A stretch of DNA of 40,019 nucleotides from a virus, in IMG/VR virus record IMGVR_UViG_3300010153_000021, positions 1 to 40,019 of that record; one strand, written 5' to 3'. Each line of letters begins with the position of its first letter. Position 1 is the first letter of the stretch. Shown here piece after piece: positions 8,274 through 17,178 of this stretch. A program made the position numbers and the translations under genes. The notes under the pieces are model-generated. The model was not told where the DNA came from. It saw nothing but the letters and a program-made list of their open reading frames with translations, and ran no database searches.

Positions 8274-10394
8274 ATGGCTAAAATAAATACAAAAACATTT
8301 CGTGGTGGAAGCATACCTGCTTGGGCTTTAGAGGGCTATCAAAGCGAATCTGCAAATTATGCAGACGTCGTAAGGTCTATTACTTCTGCGTATGACAATC
8401 AGCAACAAAGAAATTTACAAGAACAAAGACTCAATCAGCAACAAGAACAATTTGATGAGACTTTTGAGTATAATAAACAGCAAGACTTAATACAGCAAAA
8501 TCTTAAAAAAGAAGATTTGATATTTCAAAAAAATGAAGCTAGAAGAAAAGCTGTTATAGAAGCTGATAATAGGACATATATTAAAGAGCTTAATGAGGCT
8601 AATGCATTTAAAGATAATTACGATGTAATGTCTGATGCCTTTGGCCCAGATATAGACGGTCTGGACGCTAGATTAAATATTCTCAATAGTGGTGATAAAT
8701 TTAACCCAATAATTAGTGACTACGTAAAATCTCAAACAGTAGGCCTAAATAGAAGTAAGGAACAATGGACGGCTACATCTAATAATGTTAGAGATATTAT
8801 ATTCAAGGGAAAAAGTGATTCTGAATTAAAAGACTCTGGTCAAGATGGAGTTTTAAAAATGTATACAAACGGCTTACTTAAAGGAGGAAAAGGTGGTGAT
8901 AGGTTATTTGAACTTATGCTATCTAGAGCAGTCCCTGAGTTAAATCCTGATTCTAGGATTAAAAATAAAGAAATAATTACTGAACTAGAAGGTATCGTAG
9001 AACTAGAAATGACTTATTCAGGAGAGGGTGACAATCCATACACCTCAATGAGAGAAGCCTTAACAACTAAATTGCAATCAAATATAATCGGAGTGCAGCC
9101 AGACATACAATTAGATAGTATTTATAACAATAACAGCATATTAGAAGACTATGGAGATAGTAAAGGAATTTCATTACCTGAAGTTAAAGCGAATATAGCT
9201 AATGGCACTATCTCTAACGAAGACCTTGATGAATATTTTGCTGGGAAAAATGAAGAGAAAACTGGATTAATAGATAGTTTAAGTGATTACTTAGGGGATG
9301 TTGTTTCTGGTGTCCCAACTATAAGTAGATACCTATCCAGAGAGGGTACGAGTGCTATGGAGCTTGCTAAGGATAACCCACTAATGACTGGTGGCATGGC
9401 TCTTGCAGTCGGAGCTTACTCTCCAATATTAGCTCCGATTGCTGGAACTTTAGCCTTAGCTTCAGCAACTAAAGAGGAAAGATCTAAATTGGCAGATGCT
9501 ACCTTAAACCAATTAAGTGAGGTTGGAGATATGGCAAAAGATTTTGCATATCTATCTGTAGAAAAAGTAGACCCGGCTATGCAGAAAATGGCAGATTTTG
9601 CTAACGATAAATTTTCAAAAGGAGTTACAGCTATAAGTGAGGCAAGAGGCCCTAAACTAGCACTACTCAGAGGAATGCAGGTAATGAGTACAGTACCTCA
9701 TAGAGCGTTAGAAGCTTTTAATTTTCAAAGAAATCCAGATATAAAAAAATATATAGACGAAGGAATGAATCCAGATGATGCTATAGACCAAGCATATAAA
9801 GATGCAATTTCTAGAGGAGGTAATTATTTTACTACTTCTTTTATGAGGGTAGGAGAAGATGCTCCACCAGAATTTTTATACAAAAAACAACTAGTAGACT
9901 ATTCTAAGGGTTTTTATAAGGATGGGAAAATGCCAGAAAATATGGCAAAAGCTCCGAGTAAGTTTAAAAATCCTAGATATATAGCTTGGAAAACTAATGA
10001 GCTTGAAAAAGAACTATATCAGCAATTTGCTAAAATTACAGACTCTAAAAAGGAGACTCCTTCTATCGCAGGAGGTTTGTTGAATGATGTAAGAACCCAA
10101 TCTAAAGATATTGTTAAAGAATTAATGCAATTAAAAAAAGACATTAAAAAGTCCCCGAAAATAGCAAAAGGTTCTTCATCTGTAAGCCCTAAAGTTATTA
10201 ATGCATTATTAGATAAGGCAAAAAAACTAACAGCTTCTAAATCTGCTCAAAAAGTTTGGGATGAATTTATGTTGGGAGCTGAATCTGAATTTGATTTTGA
10301 AAAAGAAATGGATATTAAAATAGACAAAATTTCTAAACAGATAGAGATAGACAGCCTAATTGATTCACTAAGGAAAGCACCAACTAATTTTTAA
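8274..10394 (+). CDS. Putative internal virion (ejection) protein
   Basis: 706 residues. Residues 1-32 are followed by a Gln/Glu-rich coiled coil (about 40-110). A hydrophobic small-residue stretch at about 370-395 (GGMALAVGAYSPILAPIAG) could insert in a membrane. The C-terminal third is Lys-rich and helical. Large helical proteins with membrane-active patches between tail genes and the end of the late operon are typical of podovirus ejection proteins (T7 gp15/gp16 analogues by position). No sequence homology is claimed. AAAAGGA precedes the ATG. Confidence 0.7.
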   Translation: MAKINTKTFRGGSIPAWALEGYQSESANYADVVRSITSAYDNQQQRNLQEQRLNQQQEQFDETFEYNKQQDLIQQNLKKEDLIFQKNEARRKAVIEADNRTYIKELNEANAFKDNYDVMSDAFGPDIDGLDARLNILNSGDKFNPIISDYVKSQTVGLNRSKEQWTATSNNVRDIIFKGKSDSELKDSGQDGVLKMYTNGLLKGGKGGDRLFELMLSRAVPELNPDSRIKNKEIITELEGIVELEMTYSGEGDNPYTSMREALTTKLQSNIIGVQPDIQLDSIYNNNSILEDYGDSKGISLPEVKANIANGTISNEDLDEYFAGKNEEKTGLIDSLSDYLGDVVSGVPTISRYLSREGTSAMELAKDNPLMTGGMALAVGAYSPILAPIAGTLALASATKEERSKLADATLNQLSEVGDMAKDFAYLSVEKVDPAMQKMADFANDKFSKGVTAISEARGPKLALLRGMQVMSTVPHRALEAFNFQRNPDIKKYIDEGMNPDDAIDQAYKDAISRGGNYFTTSFMRVGEDAPPEFLYKKQLVDYSKGFYKDGKMPENMAKAPSKFKNPRYIAWKTNELEKELYQQFAKITDSKKETPSIAGGLLNDVRTQSKDIVKELMQLKKDIKKSPKIAKGSSSVSPKVINALLDKAKKLTASKSAQKVWDEFMLGAESEFDFEKEMDIKIDKISKQIEIDSLIDSLRKAPTNF

Positions 10395-10396
10395 AT

Positions 10397-13300
10397 ATGC
10401 CAAGATATACAAGAGATAGCCTAGTAGCAAAATATAAACAATCTTATCCCAATACTAATTTAAGTGACGATAAGTTATTTTATGAGATTTTAAAATCTAA
10501 TCCTAACATAAAAAATTACGTTTCCGATTATAATTCGGCAGCCTCTAGCTCTATATTAGACGCATTGCCTGACTTTATTAAAGATGGGTATAACAAGTCT
10601 ATTACAGGTCATGCAGATGAGTTACTACATGGTGGAAAAAGATTTAATATGAAAAACTATAGACCGGGAGTTATAGAGGATATTGCCTCTTCTGCTGTAT
10701 CTCTATTAGTCCCTACGGATTACTTAGCTCTTGGCCCAGCTGGTAAAATTTTTGGCACTGCTGGAAAGGTGCTCTTTAAGGGATTTGCTAGCGCTGGAGT
10801 CTCTAAAAAGATAGCTAATGAAGCTATTAAGAAGGCTATAGCTCAAAAAACTGGAGCAAGTGCGGGTATATTCGCTTCTTATAGCGGGTTGACAGACGCA
10901 TTAAGACAGCAAATAGATACTGGCGATATAAAATTAGAACAAACATCTGAAGCTACCATAAAAGGAGGTCTTTTGGGAGCTATTACTGGTGGTGTTGGAG
11001 GAGCATTAGGAGCTAGAGGAGCTAGTTCTCTAACTAAAGTAGCTGCTGAGACCGGAGTTCTTGGGACGATTGCTCCTCTATCAGAAGGTCAACTCCCAAC
11101 TCCCGACGATTATCTTCATACTGCGGGTGTTATATTGGGTGTTAAAGGAGGGCAGAAGTTATTCTCTAGCCCTAATAAAATGAGAAAGCTGTTTGAGAAA
11201 CCTTCTAAGGAAGAAATATATAAACCAGAGGCTAATGAAGCTACTGCAATAGCCGAAGCAAAAGTAAAATCAGATATGGATACTGCTATGTCTACAAGCG
11301 AGTGGAGGTCTGGGCAATTAGCTAAAAACAATAAGCCGTTTAGCAGGGTTAGAATAGCAGGTAACCAAGGAAAAAATGCATATAGAGTAGAAGATTTAAA
11401 TACTAAAAAATATACTAATATGAAAATTGAAGACTTTCATAAATTATATAAAAGAGGAAAGAAAGATTTAAGCATAGAAAATATAAGAGGTCTCAAAGAA
11501 AAAGAAGTTGACACCCTAGAGTCTGATTTGGGTTATGATAAAAAAACCACCCAATCATTAAGAAAGAGATTTTGGACTAATAAAGATGATAAGTTTTCTA
11601 CATTAAAAGGAGCTGATGATGGTAGCCTTTTTAAATATAAAGAGAGATTGAAGGCAGAGAAGCTTATTATAGACGAATCTAATAGGCTAATGAAAGAAGG
11701 TTATAAGATACCTACGATGCCTAAAACAAATTTTATAGACAATTATTTACCTAAACCTCTTGCTGAAATGTTTGAAGTTTTTAAAGGCCCAGAGCTAAGG
11801 TTTAAAGACCCTAACGCTAGGAAATATCAGTCAGAGGCTTATAAATATTTTGATAGAAAGTCCGAACTTACTAGTACTTTATTTAATCAAGGATTAAAAG
11901 AAGGTATGGGTAAGACAATGAGCAGAAGAGAGCTCAAAAAATTAGGCTTTAAAAATGAAAATGAATATTGGGAAAATTTTTCAGACAGAAAAGAGAGGGG
12001 AGAGCTTCCAGTTTGGGATTCTATTACTAACCAACCTTTCTTAGCTGCAAGAGAAGCTGGAGTGCAAATACCGGGTTATAATAGACATTATGTTCCAATA
12101 ATGATGAAACCAGAGATAGCTGAGATTATATTTAACGACGTTCAAAATGTTGCTTCTAAATTAAATGCTACTAGTAATTTATTTGATGCTTTTAATGGAA
12201 CTAAGAATTGGATTAAAAAGAATCCTGAAAAAGCTATGCAATTAGAAGGCTTAATAAAAAAAGCAAATATGTCGCCAGAGTTAAGAGCTGTTATTAAAAT
12301 GAATATGAAGTCTGGAAACAATCCATTACTAAAAACATTTGTAGATGTAGGTAGGTACTCATTTAATGACCTATATAGTGTTATGGGTAATTTAGAGAAA
12401 AGTAGAGGTAAAGTATCATTGCCTAAAGAATTTAGAGAAAGAAACTTTAAGAATTTATGGTATAGATATGCTTATGGTACTGCTAAAAGAATAGCAGAAG
12501 TTGAAACCTTTGGTAGAAAAGGTGAGAAATTTAATGCTTTATTAAAGTCTGTAGATGCAAAAGACGCTAGAAAAGAAGCAGATATTATGAGAGAAGTTCA
12601 CTCTCATATTACTGGTAGTATTCATAAAAATCCAGCTCATAATCTATCTCCCATGGGGAAAAAGATAGCCCAAAATGTAATGGCTTGGGAAACTAGTACT
12701 AAGATAGCTCTTGGTACGGCTACAATACCTAACGTATCTCAGTTTATGATTTCATCTGCTTTGGATGCTGGATATTTAAGATTTTTTAGAGGTATAATCT
12801 CTCTAGCAGACCCAAAAACTAGAGAAATGATTAAAAGATCTGGCGCTACTGAGTACAGTATGCTTACAGAATTACTAGGAACCTCTGCTATGAGTAGCAA
12901 GACTTCAAAAGTAGCTGACTTTCTAGGTAAGTGGTCTGGTTTTCAAGGTATTAATAGAATAAATCAATGGACATCTGCGGCCGCAGGGAATGTATTTATA
13001 AAAGACTTGCATAAAATAGCTAGGAAGTCTCCAATTAAAGCTAGAAGAGAATGGGCTCAAGGCAAACTATCTAATATGAATATAGACTATAGGAATGCTT
13101 TAACTGAGAAAACAATTCTACATGGAGTTAATAGATTTGCTAAAGATATGAACCTGCAAAAAGACATATTAAAAGACCCTCTAATTATGAATAACCCGAG
13201 AAGTCAATGGTTTTTTCAGTTTAAAAGGTTTGGCGTTAGGCAGTTTAAATTATTAGATAATATTATAAGAGATGACATTAAGTCTGGTAATGTTACGTCT

Positions 13301-13954
13301 GTCTTAAGATTGGGTTTAGCTGGATATGCGGGCGGGAGAGGAGTATCTATAGCCAAACAATACTTTAAAGAATTTTTAAGTGGAGAGCCTTCCTTCGACC
13401 CTCAAGCTGAAAAGTTCCCAGAAGACTTTGAGGAGTTAGTGCAAAATATATCTTCAGTAGGAGCATTAGGGATGATGGGAGACTTACTGTCCTCTGCCTT
13501 TGAAGAGGGAGGAAGTCCTACAGATGCTTTAAAGTTCATGGCTAGTCCACCAGTCTTATCTACTGCTGATAAAATATTTACATTTTTCCAAAAAATGGAA
13601 AGCGACGCTCAAACATATGGAGCTCAGTCAATTAAAAGAATGCCCTCTAGAGTTGCAAATATATTTGGAACTGTTCCTTCTGAGATAGTAAAATGGATAG
13701 AACCAGAAGGTTTGTCTGAAGAAAGATTACAAGGAAGGAAATCTAGAGAAGTGAAAACTATTAATAGGCTTTTAGATAAGGGTAATTATGATAAAGCTTT
13801 TGGTAGGGTTAAGATGTGGAATAGAACAAACCCAAGGAATCTAATTACTGGTAGGAGTATTAGTATGAAAAATACTATAAAAAGACAGCTTCAAAAAATA
13901 AAGAAGCAAAGAACTAATACGATTAGACTCCCTGAGATTGACTTACCGTTTTAA
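10397..13954 (+). CDS. Very large internal virion protein
   Basis: 1185 residues, the largest gene here and the last of the rightward operon. Residues 90-220 include hydrophobic Gly/Ala-rich segments (KGGLLGAITGGVGGALGARG). The long C-terminal two thirds are helical and basic, with a PRSQWFFQFKRFGVRQFK segment near 933-950 and a VSQFMISSAL segment. Its size and place match the giant ejected protein of podoviruses, and the helical C-terminal region is reminiscent of 'large polyvalent protein' architectures. No catalytic motif is seen, so no transglycosylase or polymerase activity is assigned. The stop overlaps that of the convergent methyltransferase gene. Confidence 0.75.
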   Translation: MPRYTRDSLVAKYKQSYPNTNLSDDKLFYEILKSNPNIKNYVSDYNSAASSSILDALPDFIKDGYNKSITGHADELLHGGKRFNMKNYRPGVIEDIASSAVSLLVPTDYLALGPAGKIFGTAGKVLFKGFASAGVSKKIANEAIKKAIAQKTGASAGIFASYSGLTDALRQQIDTGDIKLEQTSEATIKGGLLGAITGGVGGALGARGASSLTKVAAETGVLGTIAPLSEGQLPTPDDYLHTAGVILGVKGGQKLFSSPNKMRKLFEKPSKEEIYKPEANEATAIAEAKVKSDMDTAMSTSEWRSGQLAKNNKPFSRVRIAGNQGKNAYRVEDLNTKKYTNMKIEDFHKLYKRGKKDLSIENIRGLKEKEVDTLESDLGYDKKTTQSLRKRFWTNKDDKFSTLKGADDGSLFKYKERLKAEKLIIDESNRLMKEGYKIPTMPKTNFIDNYLPKPLAEMFEVFKGPELRFKDPNARKYQSEAYKYFDRKSELTSTLFNQGLKEGMGKTMSRRELKKLGFKNENEYWENFSDRKERGELPVWDSITNQPFLAAREAGVQIPGYNRHYVPIMMKPEIAEIIFNDVQNVASKLNATSNLFDAFNGTKNWIKKNPEKAMQLEGLIKKANMSPELRAVIKMNMKSGNNPLLKTFVDVGRYSFNDLYSVMGNLEKSRGKVSLPKEFRERNFKNLWYRYAYGTAKRIAEVETFGRKGEKFNALLKSVDAKDARKEADIMREVHSHITGSIHKNPAHNLSPMGKKIAQNVMAWETSTKIALGTATIPNVSQFMISSALDAGYLRFFRGIISLADPKTREMIKRSGATEYSMLTELLGTSAMSSKTSKVADFLGKWSGFQGINRINQWTSAAAGNVFIKDLHKIARKSPIKARREWAQGKLSNMNIDYRNALTEKTILHGVNRFAKDMNLQKDILKDPLIMNNPRSQWFFQFKRFGVRQFKLLDNIIRDDIKSGNVTSVLRLGLAGYAGGRGVSIAKQYFKEFLSGEPSFDPQAEKFPEDFEELVQNISSVGALGMMGDLLSSAFEEGGSPTDALKFMASPPVLSTADKIFTFFQKMESDAQTYGAQSIKRMPSRVANIFGTVPSEIVKWIEPEGLSEERLQGRKSREVKTINRLLDKGNYDKAFGRVKMWNRTNPRNLITGRSISMKNTIKRQLQKIKKQRTNTIRLPEIDLPF

Positions 13955-14868
13955 ATTAAAGGCTTAATTCTCTCCATAATTACTCTAGCGACTTGAGGAA
14001 CTATTGCGTTTCCGAGTCCTTTAATTCTGTCCACCCAATCGGGAATCCCATCAACCACTCTACCCACAGAGGGTTCAAACGCCCAGTAGTCGGCTCCGTT
14101 TTCTGGTTTCGAGTGGGTATCGGATATAAATCCTTGTGCGTCGTTACTGCTTTCCCTAGACTTACTGAGTGCTTCGATGTCTTTTTTGTCTGATTGCTTT
14201 TTAATGTCGCTATGTAAACGTCTGACTTTGTCGGTGTTGGAAAGTTTACTTTCTTCTCTATAAAGTGCACTGCGTCCTTTAATTTCACTCCCCACCTTTG
14301 CCCTTTCTTGTTCACTCTCGAGAATGAGCCGTTCTTTAATCGCACGTTCTTCTGTGGCGCTCCTTGATTGTCTGATGCCGTCGGTGTAGGCCACAATCCA
14401 AAGTCTTTTTCTAATGTGTCTAGCTCCAACTTCGTTTGCTCCCACAACAGTCCACTCTGCATCATACCCGATTTCGGCAAGACCTTCAATAACTCTTGTT
14501 CCTCCTCGAATAGTGAGCATTGGGACATTTTCAATGATGACGAATTTTGGTCGTACTTCGCTAATAACTCTAAGCATTTCGAACCAAAGACTAGACCTTG
14601 TTCCTTTTTCAATACCATCTCCTCTTCCTGCTTGTGATATATCTTGACAAGGGAAACCTCCAGTTATCAAGTCTACATCGTTAAATAAATTACCATCAAG
14701 TTTTGTTATGTCTTTGTATATAGGGATTTCTGGAAAATTCTTCTCTAAAACCTTAGAGCAAAAATCTTCTATCTCGCAAAAGCCTTTTATCTCAAGATCT
14801 TCTCCCCAAGTCCACTTGGCTGCAAGACCGAACCCACCTATACCACTAAACAAATCTAACATTTTCAT
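13951..14868 (-). CDS. DNA (cytosine-5-)-methyltransferase
   Basis: 305 residues with the ordered m5C motifs. Motif I is DLFSGIGGFGLA at 5-16, which binds S-adenosylmethionine. Motif IV is GGFPCQDIS at 70-78, with catalytic C74. Motif VI is IIENV at 111-115, motif VIII is HIRKRLWIVA at 151-160, and motif X is GLGNAIVPQVA at 284-294. It methylates cytosine C5 in DNA, probably to shield phage DNA from host restriction. The region between VIII and X, normally the target-recognition domain, is short and low in hydrophobics (about 161-265), and this is exactly the part double-coded by the frame at 14001-14618. Start: TAATG with the helicase stop. Confidence 0.95.
   Translation of the reverse strand: MKMLDLFSGIGGFGLAAKWTWGEDLEIKGFCEIEDFCSKVLEKNFPEIPIYKDITKLDGNLFNDVDLITGGFPCQDISQAGRGDGIEKGTRSSLWFEMLRVISEVRPKFVIIENVPMLTIRGGTRVIEGLAEIGYDAEWTVVGANEVGARHIRKRLWIVAYTDGIRQSRSATEERAIKERLILESEQERAKVGSEIKGRSALYREESKLSNTDKVRRLHSDIKKQSDKKDIEALSKSRESSNDAQGFISDTHSKPENGADYWAFEPSVGRVVDGIPDWVDRIKGLGNAIVPQVARVIMERIKPLI
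14001..14618 (-). CDS. Overlapping gene inside the methyltransferase (second frame)
   Basis: A 205-codon frame lies completely within the methyltransferase gene, on the same strand and in another frame (covering methyltransferase residues about 84-289). Its product has organised features: LFEEEQELLKVLPKSGMMQS (about 36-55), two Pro-Thr motifs (LWPTPTASD at 75-83, NFPTPTKSD at 125-133), and NPLWVEWLMGFPIGWTEL at 182-199. I recall the last motif and the PTPTASD motif from phage proteins encoded with m5C methyltransferases, but cannot search. GGAAG with a 5-base gap precedes ATG 14618, though conserved methyltransferase residues could also impose it. Function unknown; possible partner of the methyltransferase. 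Confidence 0.7.
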   Translation of the reverse strand: MVLKKEQGLVFGSKCLELLAKYDQNSSSLKMSQCSLFEEEQELLKVLPKSGMMQSGLLWEQTKLELDTLEKDFGLWPTPTASDNQGAPQKNVRLKNGSFSRVNKKGQRWGVKLKDAVHFIEKKVNFPTPTKSDVYIATLKSNQTKKTSKHSVSLGKAVTTHKDLYPIPTRNQKTEPTTGRLNPLWVEWLMGFPIGWTELKDSETQ

Positions 14869-16199
14869 TAGTTAAATAATTCCATTTTTTTTATTTCTTC
14901 TCCTCTACTTTTCATAGAACCCATAGCTAATTCTTCTGACTCATGTATCGTACAAGTATTACCATCGTACCCAACCTTGCATAAGTTAGTGTTCCCATAT
15001 CTATTTTTAGCTACTATAAGTTCTAAATAACATTCACTATTTCCATCATCTCCATACCTAGACACCCAAGGATAATGAGTAAACATTACCATCTCGGCAT
15101 CTTGCTCTAAATTACCAGACTCTGCTAAGTCAGATAACCTAGGAACTCTGTCGTTTCTATGTTCCATATTTCTATTCATTTGAGATACAAGTATAACAGA
15201 CATCTTTTCTGATTTAGCTAACCATTTGTATTTCCTAGTCGTGTCTCCTATTTTAATCCTTAAATCTCTGTTGTCATTTACAGGATATTCTATAAGGCCT
15301 ATATGGTCGTCTATAACTACGTCAGGGTTAATGGCTTTAATCTCTCTGAAAGAACCATCTAAATCTCTTATTTCATCAAACATAAATAATTTATCAGTAT
15401 ATTTTTCTTTAATTATATCTGAAACGTCAGATATCTGTTCATCTGATATATCTATACTATGTCTTAGATTTCTATAAGATATATTTTGAGCTTCCATAGC
15501 CATAAACTTCTTCATCATCTCCACATTGGGCATTTCCCTATTAAACATAACTACTTTCTTCCCATCATTAATTAAATTTCTAGCTATGTTTGCAGCCACT
15601 GTAGTTTTTGCGTTACCGGGACGACCCGCTATTATACTTATCTCTCCTCTAGTCATACCAGATATTACATTGTCTAGCATAGGAATACCAGTGTTAATAA
15701 GGTTGTCTTTTTCAAATATAGATTTAGTAGTGTCTCTTAAAACATCTTCTATACTAAAGCTAGAATTTGGTTGCAATCTTATAATGTTACCTATCGTAGT
15801 ATGGGCATCTTCTAATAAGACTTGAGTTTCTATAGAATCATCTGAGATAAATTTCTCTATATGGTATACTTGATTTTTTAGTTTTCTTCTTAAGTAACTA
15901 CCATGTAATAGTTTACAGTAGTCTTCTACTTTTTCAGAAGTTACAACTAAATCCATATATCCAAGAATTGTATATGTTAAATTATCATCAAACTTATTTC
16001 TTTCTATAGAGTTACATACCGTATTAATATCTACTTCATGACCTCTATCACTAAGTTTTAACATTGTCTTCCATATTCTCTTGTTTAGCTTAGAATAAAA
16101 GAAGTCTTCTTCTGGTGCCCAAGACTTTACTAATTCCAACTTAGATGAATCATTCATAATGCATCCAAGTAATGTATCTTCTAGCCTAGGTTCAATCAT
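14868..16199 (-). CDS. Replicative DNA helicase, DnaB family
   Basis: 443 residues. The N-terminal domain (about 1-110) matches DnaB-N, starting EDTLLGCIM. The RecA-like core has Walker A AGRPGNAKTT at 191-200, Walker B PDVVIDDHIGLI at about 292-303, SQMNR at 339-343 and DLAESGNLEQDAEMVMF at 357-373, a DnaB signature. The P-loop is atypical: DnaB usually has GRPSMGKT, here GRPGNAKT. It unwinds the fork 5'-3'. No primase or polymerase gene is visible, so host enzymes presumably join it. It overlaps its neighbours by 8 bases and TAATG. Confidence 0.92.
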   Translation of the reverse strand: MIEPRLEDTLLGCIMNDSSKLELVKSWAPEEDFFYSKLNKRIWKTMLKLSDRGHEVDINTVCNSIERNKFDDNLTYTILGYMDLVVTSEKVEDYCKLLHGSYLRRKLKNQVYHIEKFISDDSIETQVLLEDAHTTIGNIIRLQPNSSFSIEDVLRDTTKSIFEKDNLINTGIPMLDNVISGMTRGEISIIAGRPGNAKTTVAANIARNLINDGKKVVMFNREMPNVEMMKKFMAMEAQNISYRNLRHSIDISDEQISDVSDIIKEKYTDKLFMFDEIRDLDGSFREIKAINPDVVIDDHIGLIEYPVNDNRDLRIKIGDTTRKYKWLAKSEKMSVILVSQMNRNMEHRNDRVPRLSDLAESGNLEQDAEMVMFTHYPWVSRYGDDGNSECYLELIVAKNRYGNTNLCKVGYDGNTCTIHESEELAMGSMKSRGEEIKKMELFN

Positions 16200-16587
16200 T
16201 TTTATACTCCTTAATTGGTGGTAATCTATCTAGAGCTTTTCTCTCATATTGTTCTTTCATCTCTTTTGTAGAATTTATACCTTGAATCATTTTTAATAAA
16301 TAATGGACACCATGTCCTCTATCTATATGTTTTTTAGTAATAAAAGTATCTACAGTCTCCTTAATAATAGATGCACTTATATCTTTAGTCTCATTTAAAA
16401 GCATATAGTACTGTGATTGTTCTACAGGATTTTTACCTTTTCTATGTATAATCTCAAGAACCTTTCTAATTAAAATAACTGTATTCTTAGACCTAGCTAA
16501 AGTTAAGTTTTTAATTCCAGCACTATAATCTATAGAGTTCATAAGCCTATTGCAATATGGACACTTCTCTTTTTTAGGAACATCCAT
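16192..16587 (-). CDS. Hypothetical protein with CPYC knuckle, next to helicase
   Basis: 131 residues. One CPYC motif at 9-12 lies near the N terminus, and the rest is helical and basic. It overlaps the helicase start by 8 bases and the preceding zinc protein by 14. The place directly before dnaB is where helicase loaders or replication accessory proteins often sit, but there is no AAA+ motif, so that role is only positional inference. Confidence 0.75.
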   Translation of the reverse strand: MDVPKKEKCPYCNRLMNSIDYSAGIKNLTLARSKNTVILIRKVLEIIHRKGKNPVEQSQYYMLLNETKDISASIIKETVDTFITKKHIDRGHGVHYLLKMIQGINSTKEMKEQYERKALDRLPPIKEYKND

Positions 16588-16990
16588 GGCATACGCCTTC
16601 TACTAAAGGGACTCTTTTAAATAAAGATACATCTAGATAAACTTTCTTACCGCTAGAATTTACTTGCGTTTGAAAAGGTCTCTCACACTCTGTACATCTA
16701 ATAGGCGGATAAGAGCCTCCTGAATTTCTACTATTTATCTGAAAAGATTTATGAGAATTATATACTTTTATATAGTCTTTCTCGTCAAACCATTCATCGT
16801 CAAAATAGTACCTAAGCGTTTCAGCCTGTGCCTTATCAGAATTGTTAGTTATTTCTGTTGTTGCTGAGAAGTTTCTTTCAGAGCTTTTATTATCTCCAAA
16901 AACATCTCCATTTTCATTATAGTATATATCTCGCCCCTGTCCTCTTTTACTAATTGAACGTGGTTTGGCAAGTCTATTGGTTTTAGCCAT
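16574..16990 (-). CDS. Zinc-ribbon hypothetical protein
   Basis: 138 residues. A basic N terminus (RLAKPRSISKRGQGR) is followed by an acidic middle (FDDEWFDEKDY) and a C-terminal zinc ribbon: CTEC near 99-102 and CHGC at 134-137, with PPIRCTECERPFQ before the gap. The first 47 codons overlap the nuclease gene at 16849-17178 in another frame. I see no good alternative start downstream, so a true dual-coding stretch is likely. Function unknown. Confidence 0.7.
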   Translation of the reverse strand: MAKTNRLAKPRSISKRGQGRDIYYNENGDVFGDNKSSERNFSATTEITNNSDKAQAETLRYYFDDEWFDEKDYIKVYNSHKSFQINSRNSGGSYPPIRCTECERPFQTQVNSSGKKVYLDVSLFKRVPLVEGVCHGCS

Positions 16991-17178
16991 TCTGCTACTC
17001 TCTTTCTTACTTTACATTGGACTGTATAGTCCTCTATTGTTAAATCAACCTCTGCGTCTAAGCCGAGAGAGCGACCATCTGAACCCCACGCTCTCACTGA
17101 CTTTAGACCTTTCTCTATTGCTTTGTTGACACATTCTCTTTCGAATCTGTTGCCCTTTGCTTTGCTTTTACTAGGCAT
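16849..17178 (-). CDS. PD-(D/E)XK nuclease, Holliday-junction-resolvase-like
   Basis: 109 residues. The arrangement GNRFERECVNKA (E15), VRAWGSDGRS, then DAEVDLTI (D45) and VQCKVRK (Q54, K56) matches the small Hjc-like / VRR-type PD-(D/E)XK fold with catalytic D, Q/E and K. Such enzymes cut branched DNA during recombination or packaging. It sits in a replication/recombination operon with a Rad52-like protein and a helicase. Its C-terminal 47 codons overlap the zinc-ribbon gene. The start at 17178 shares an ATGA-type junction with the upstream gene. The exact substrate is not determined. Confidence 0.8.
   Translation of the reverse strand: MPSKSKAKGNRFERECVNKAIEKGLKSVRAWGSDGRSLGLDAEVDLTIEDYTVQCKVRKRVAEWLKPIDLPNHVQLVKEDRGEIYTIMKMEMFLEIIKALKETSQQQQK

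Noticed and set aside
13900-14000. Bidirectional terminator at the convergent junction
   Set aside because: No hairpin with a T-run is visible; the coding regions overlap.
14368-14647. Rightward open frames opposite the methyltransferase
   Set aside because: Shadows of a gene coded in two minus-strand frames; Ser/Cys-rich low-complexity products and no ribosome-binding site.
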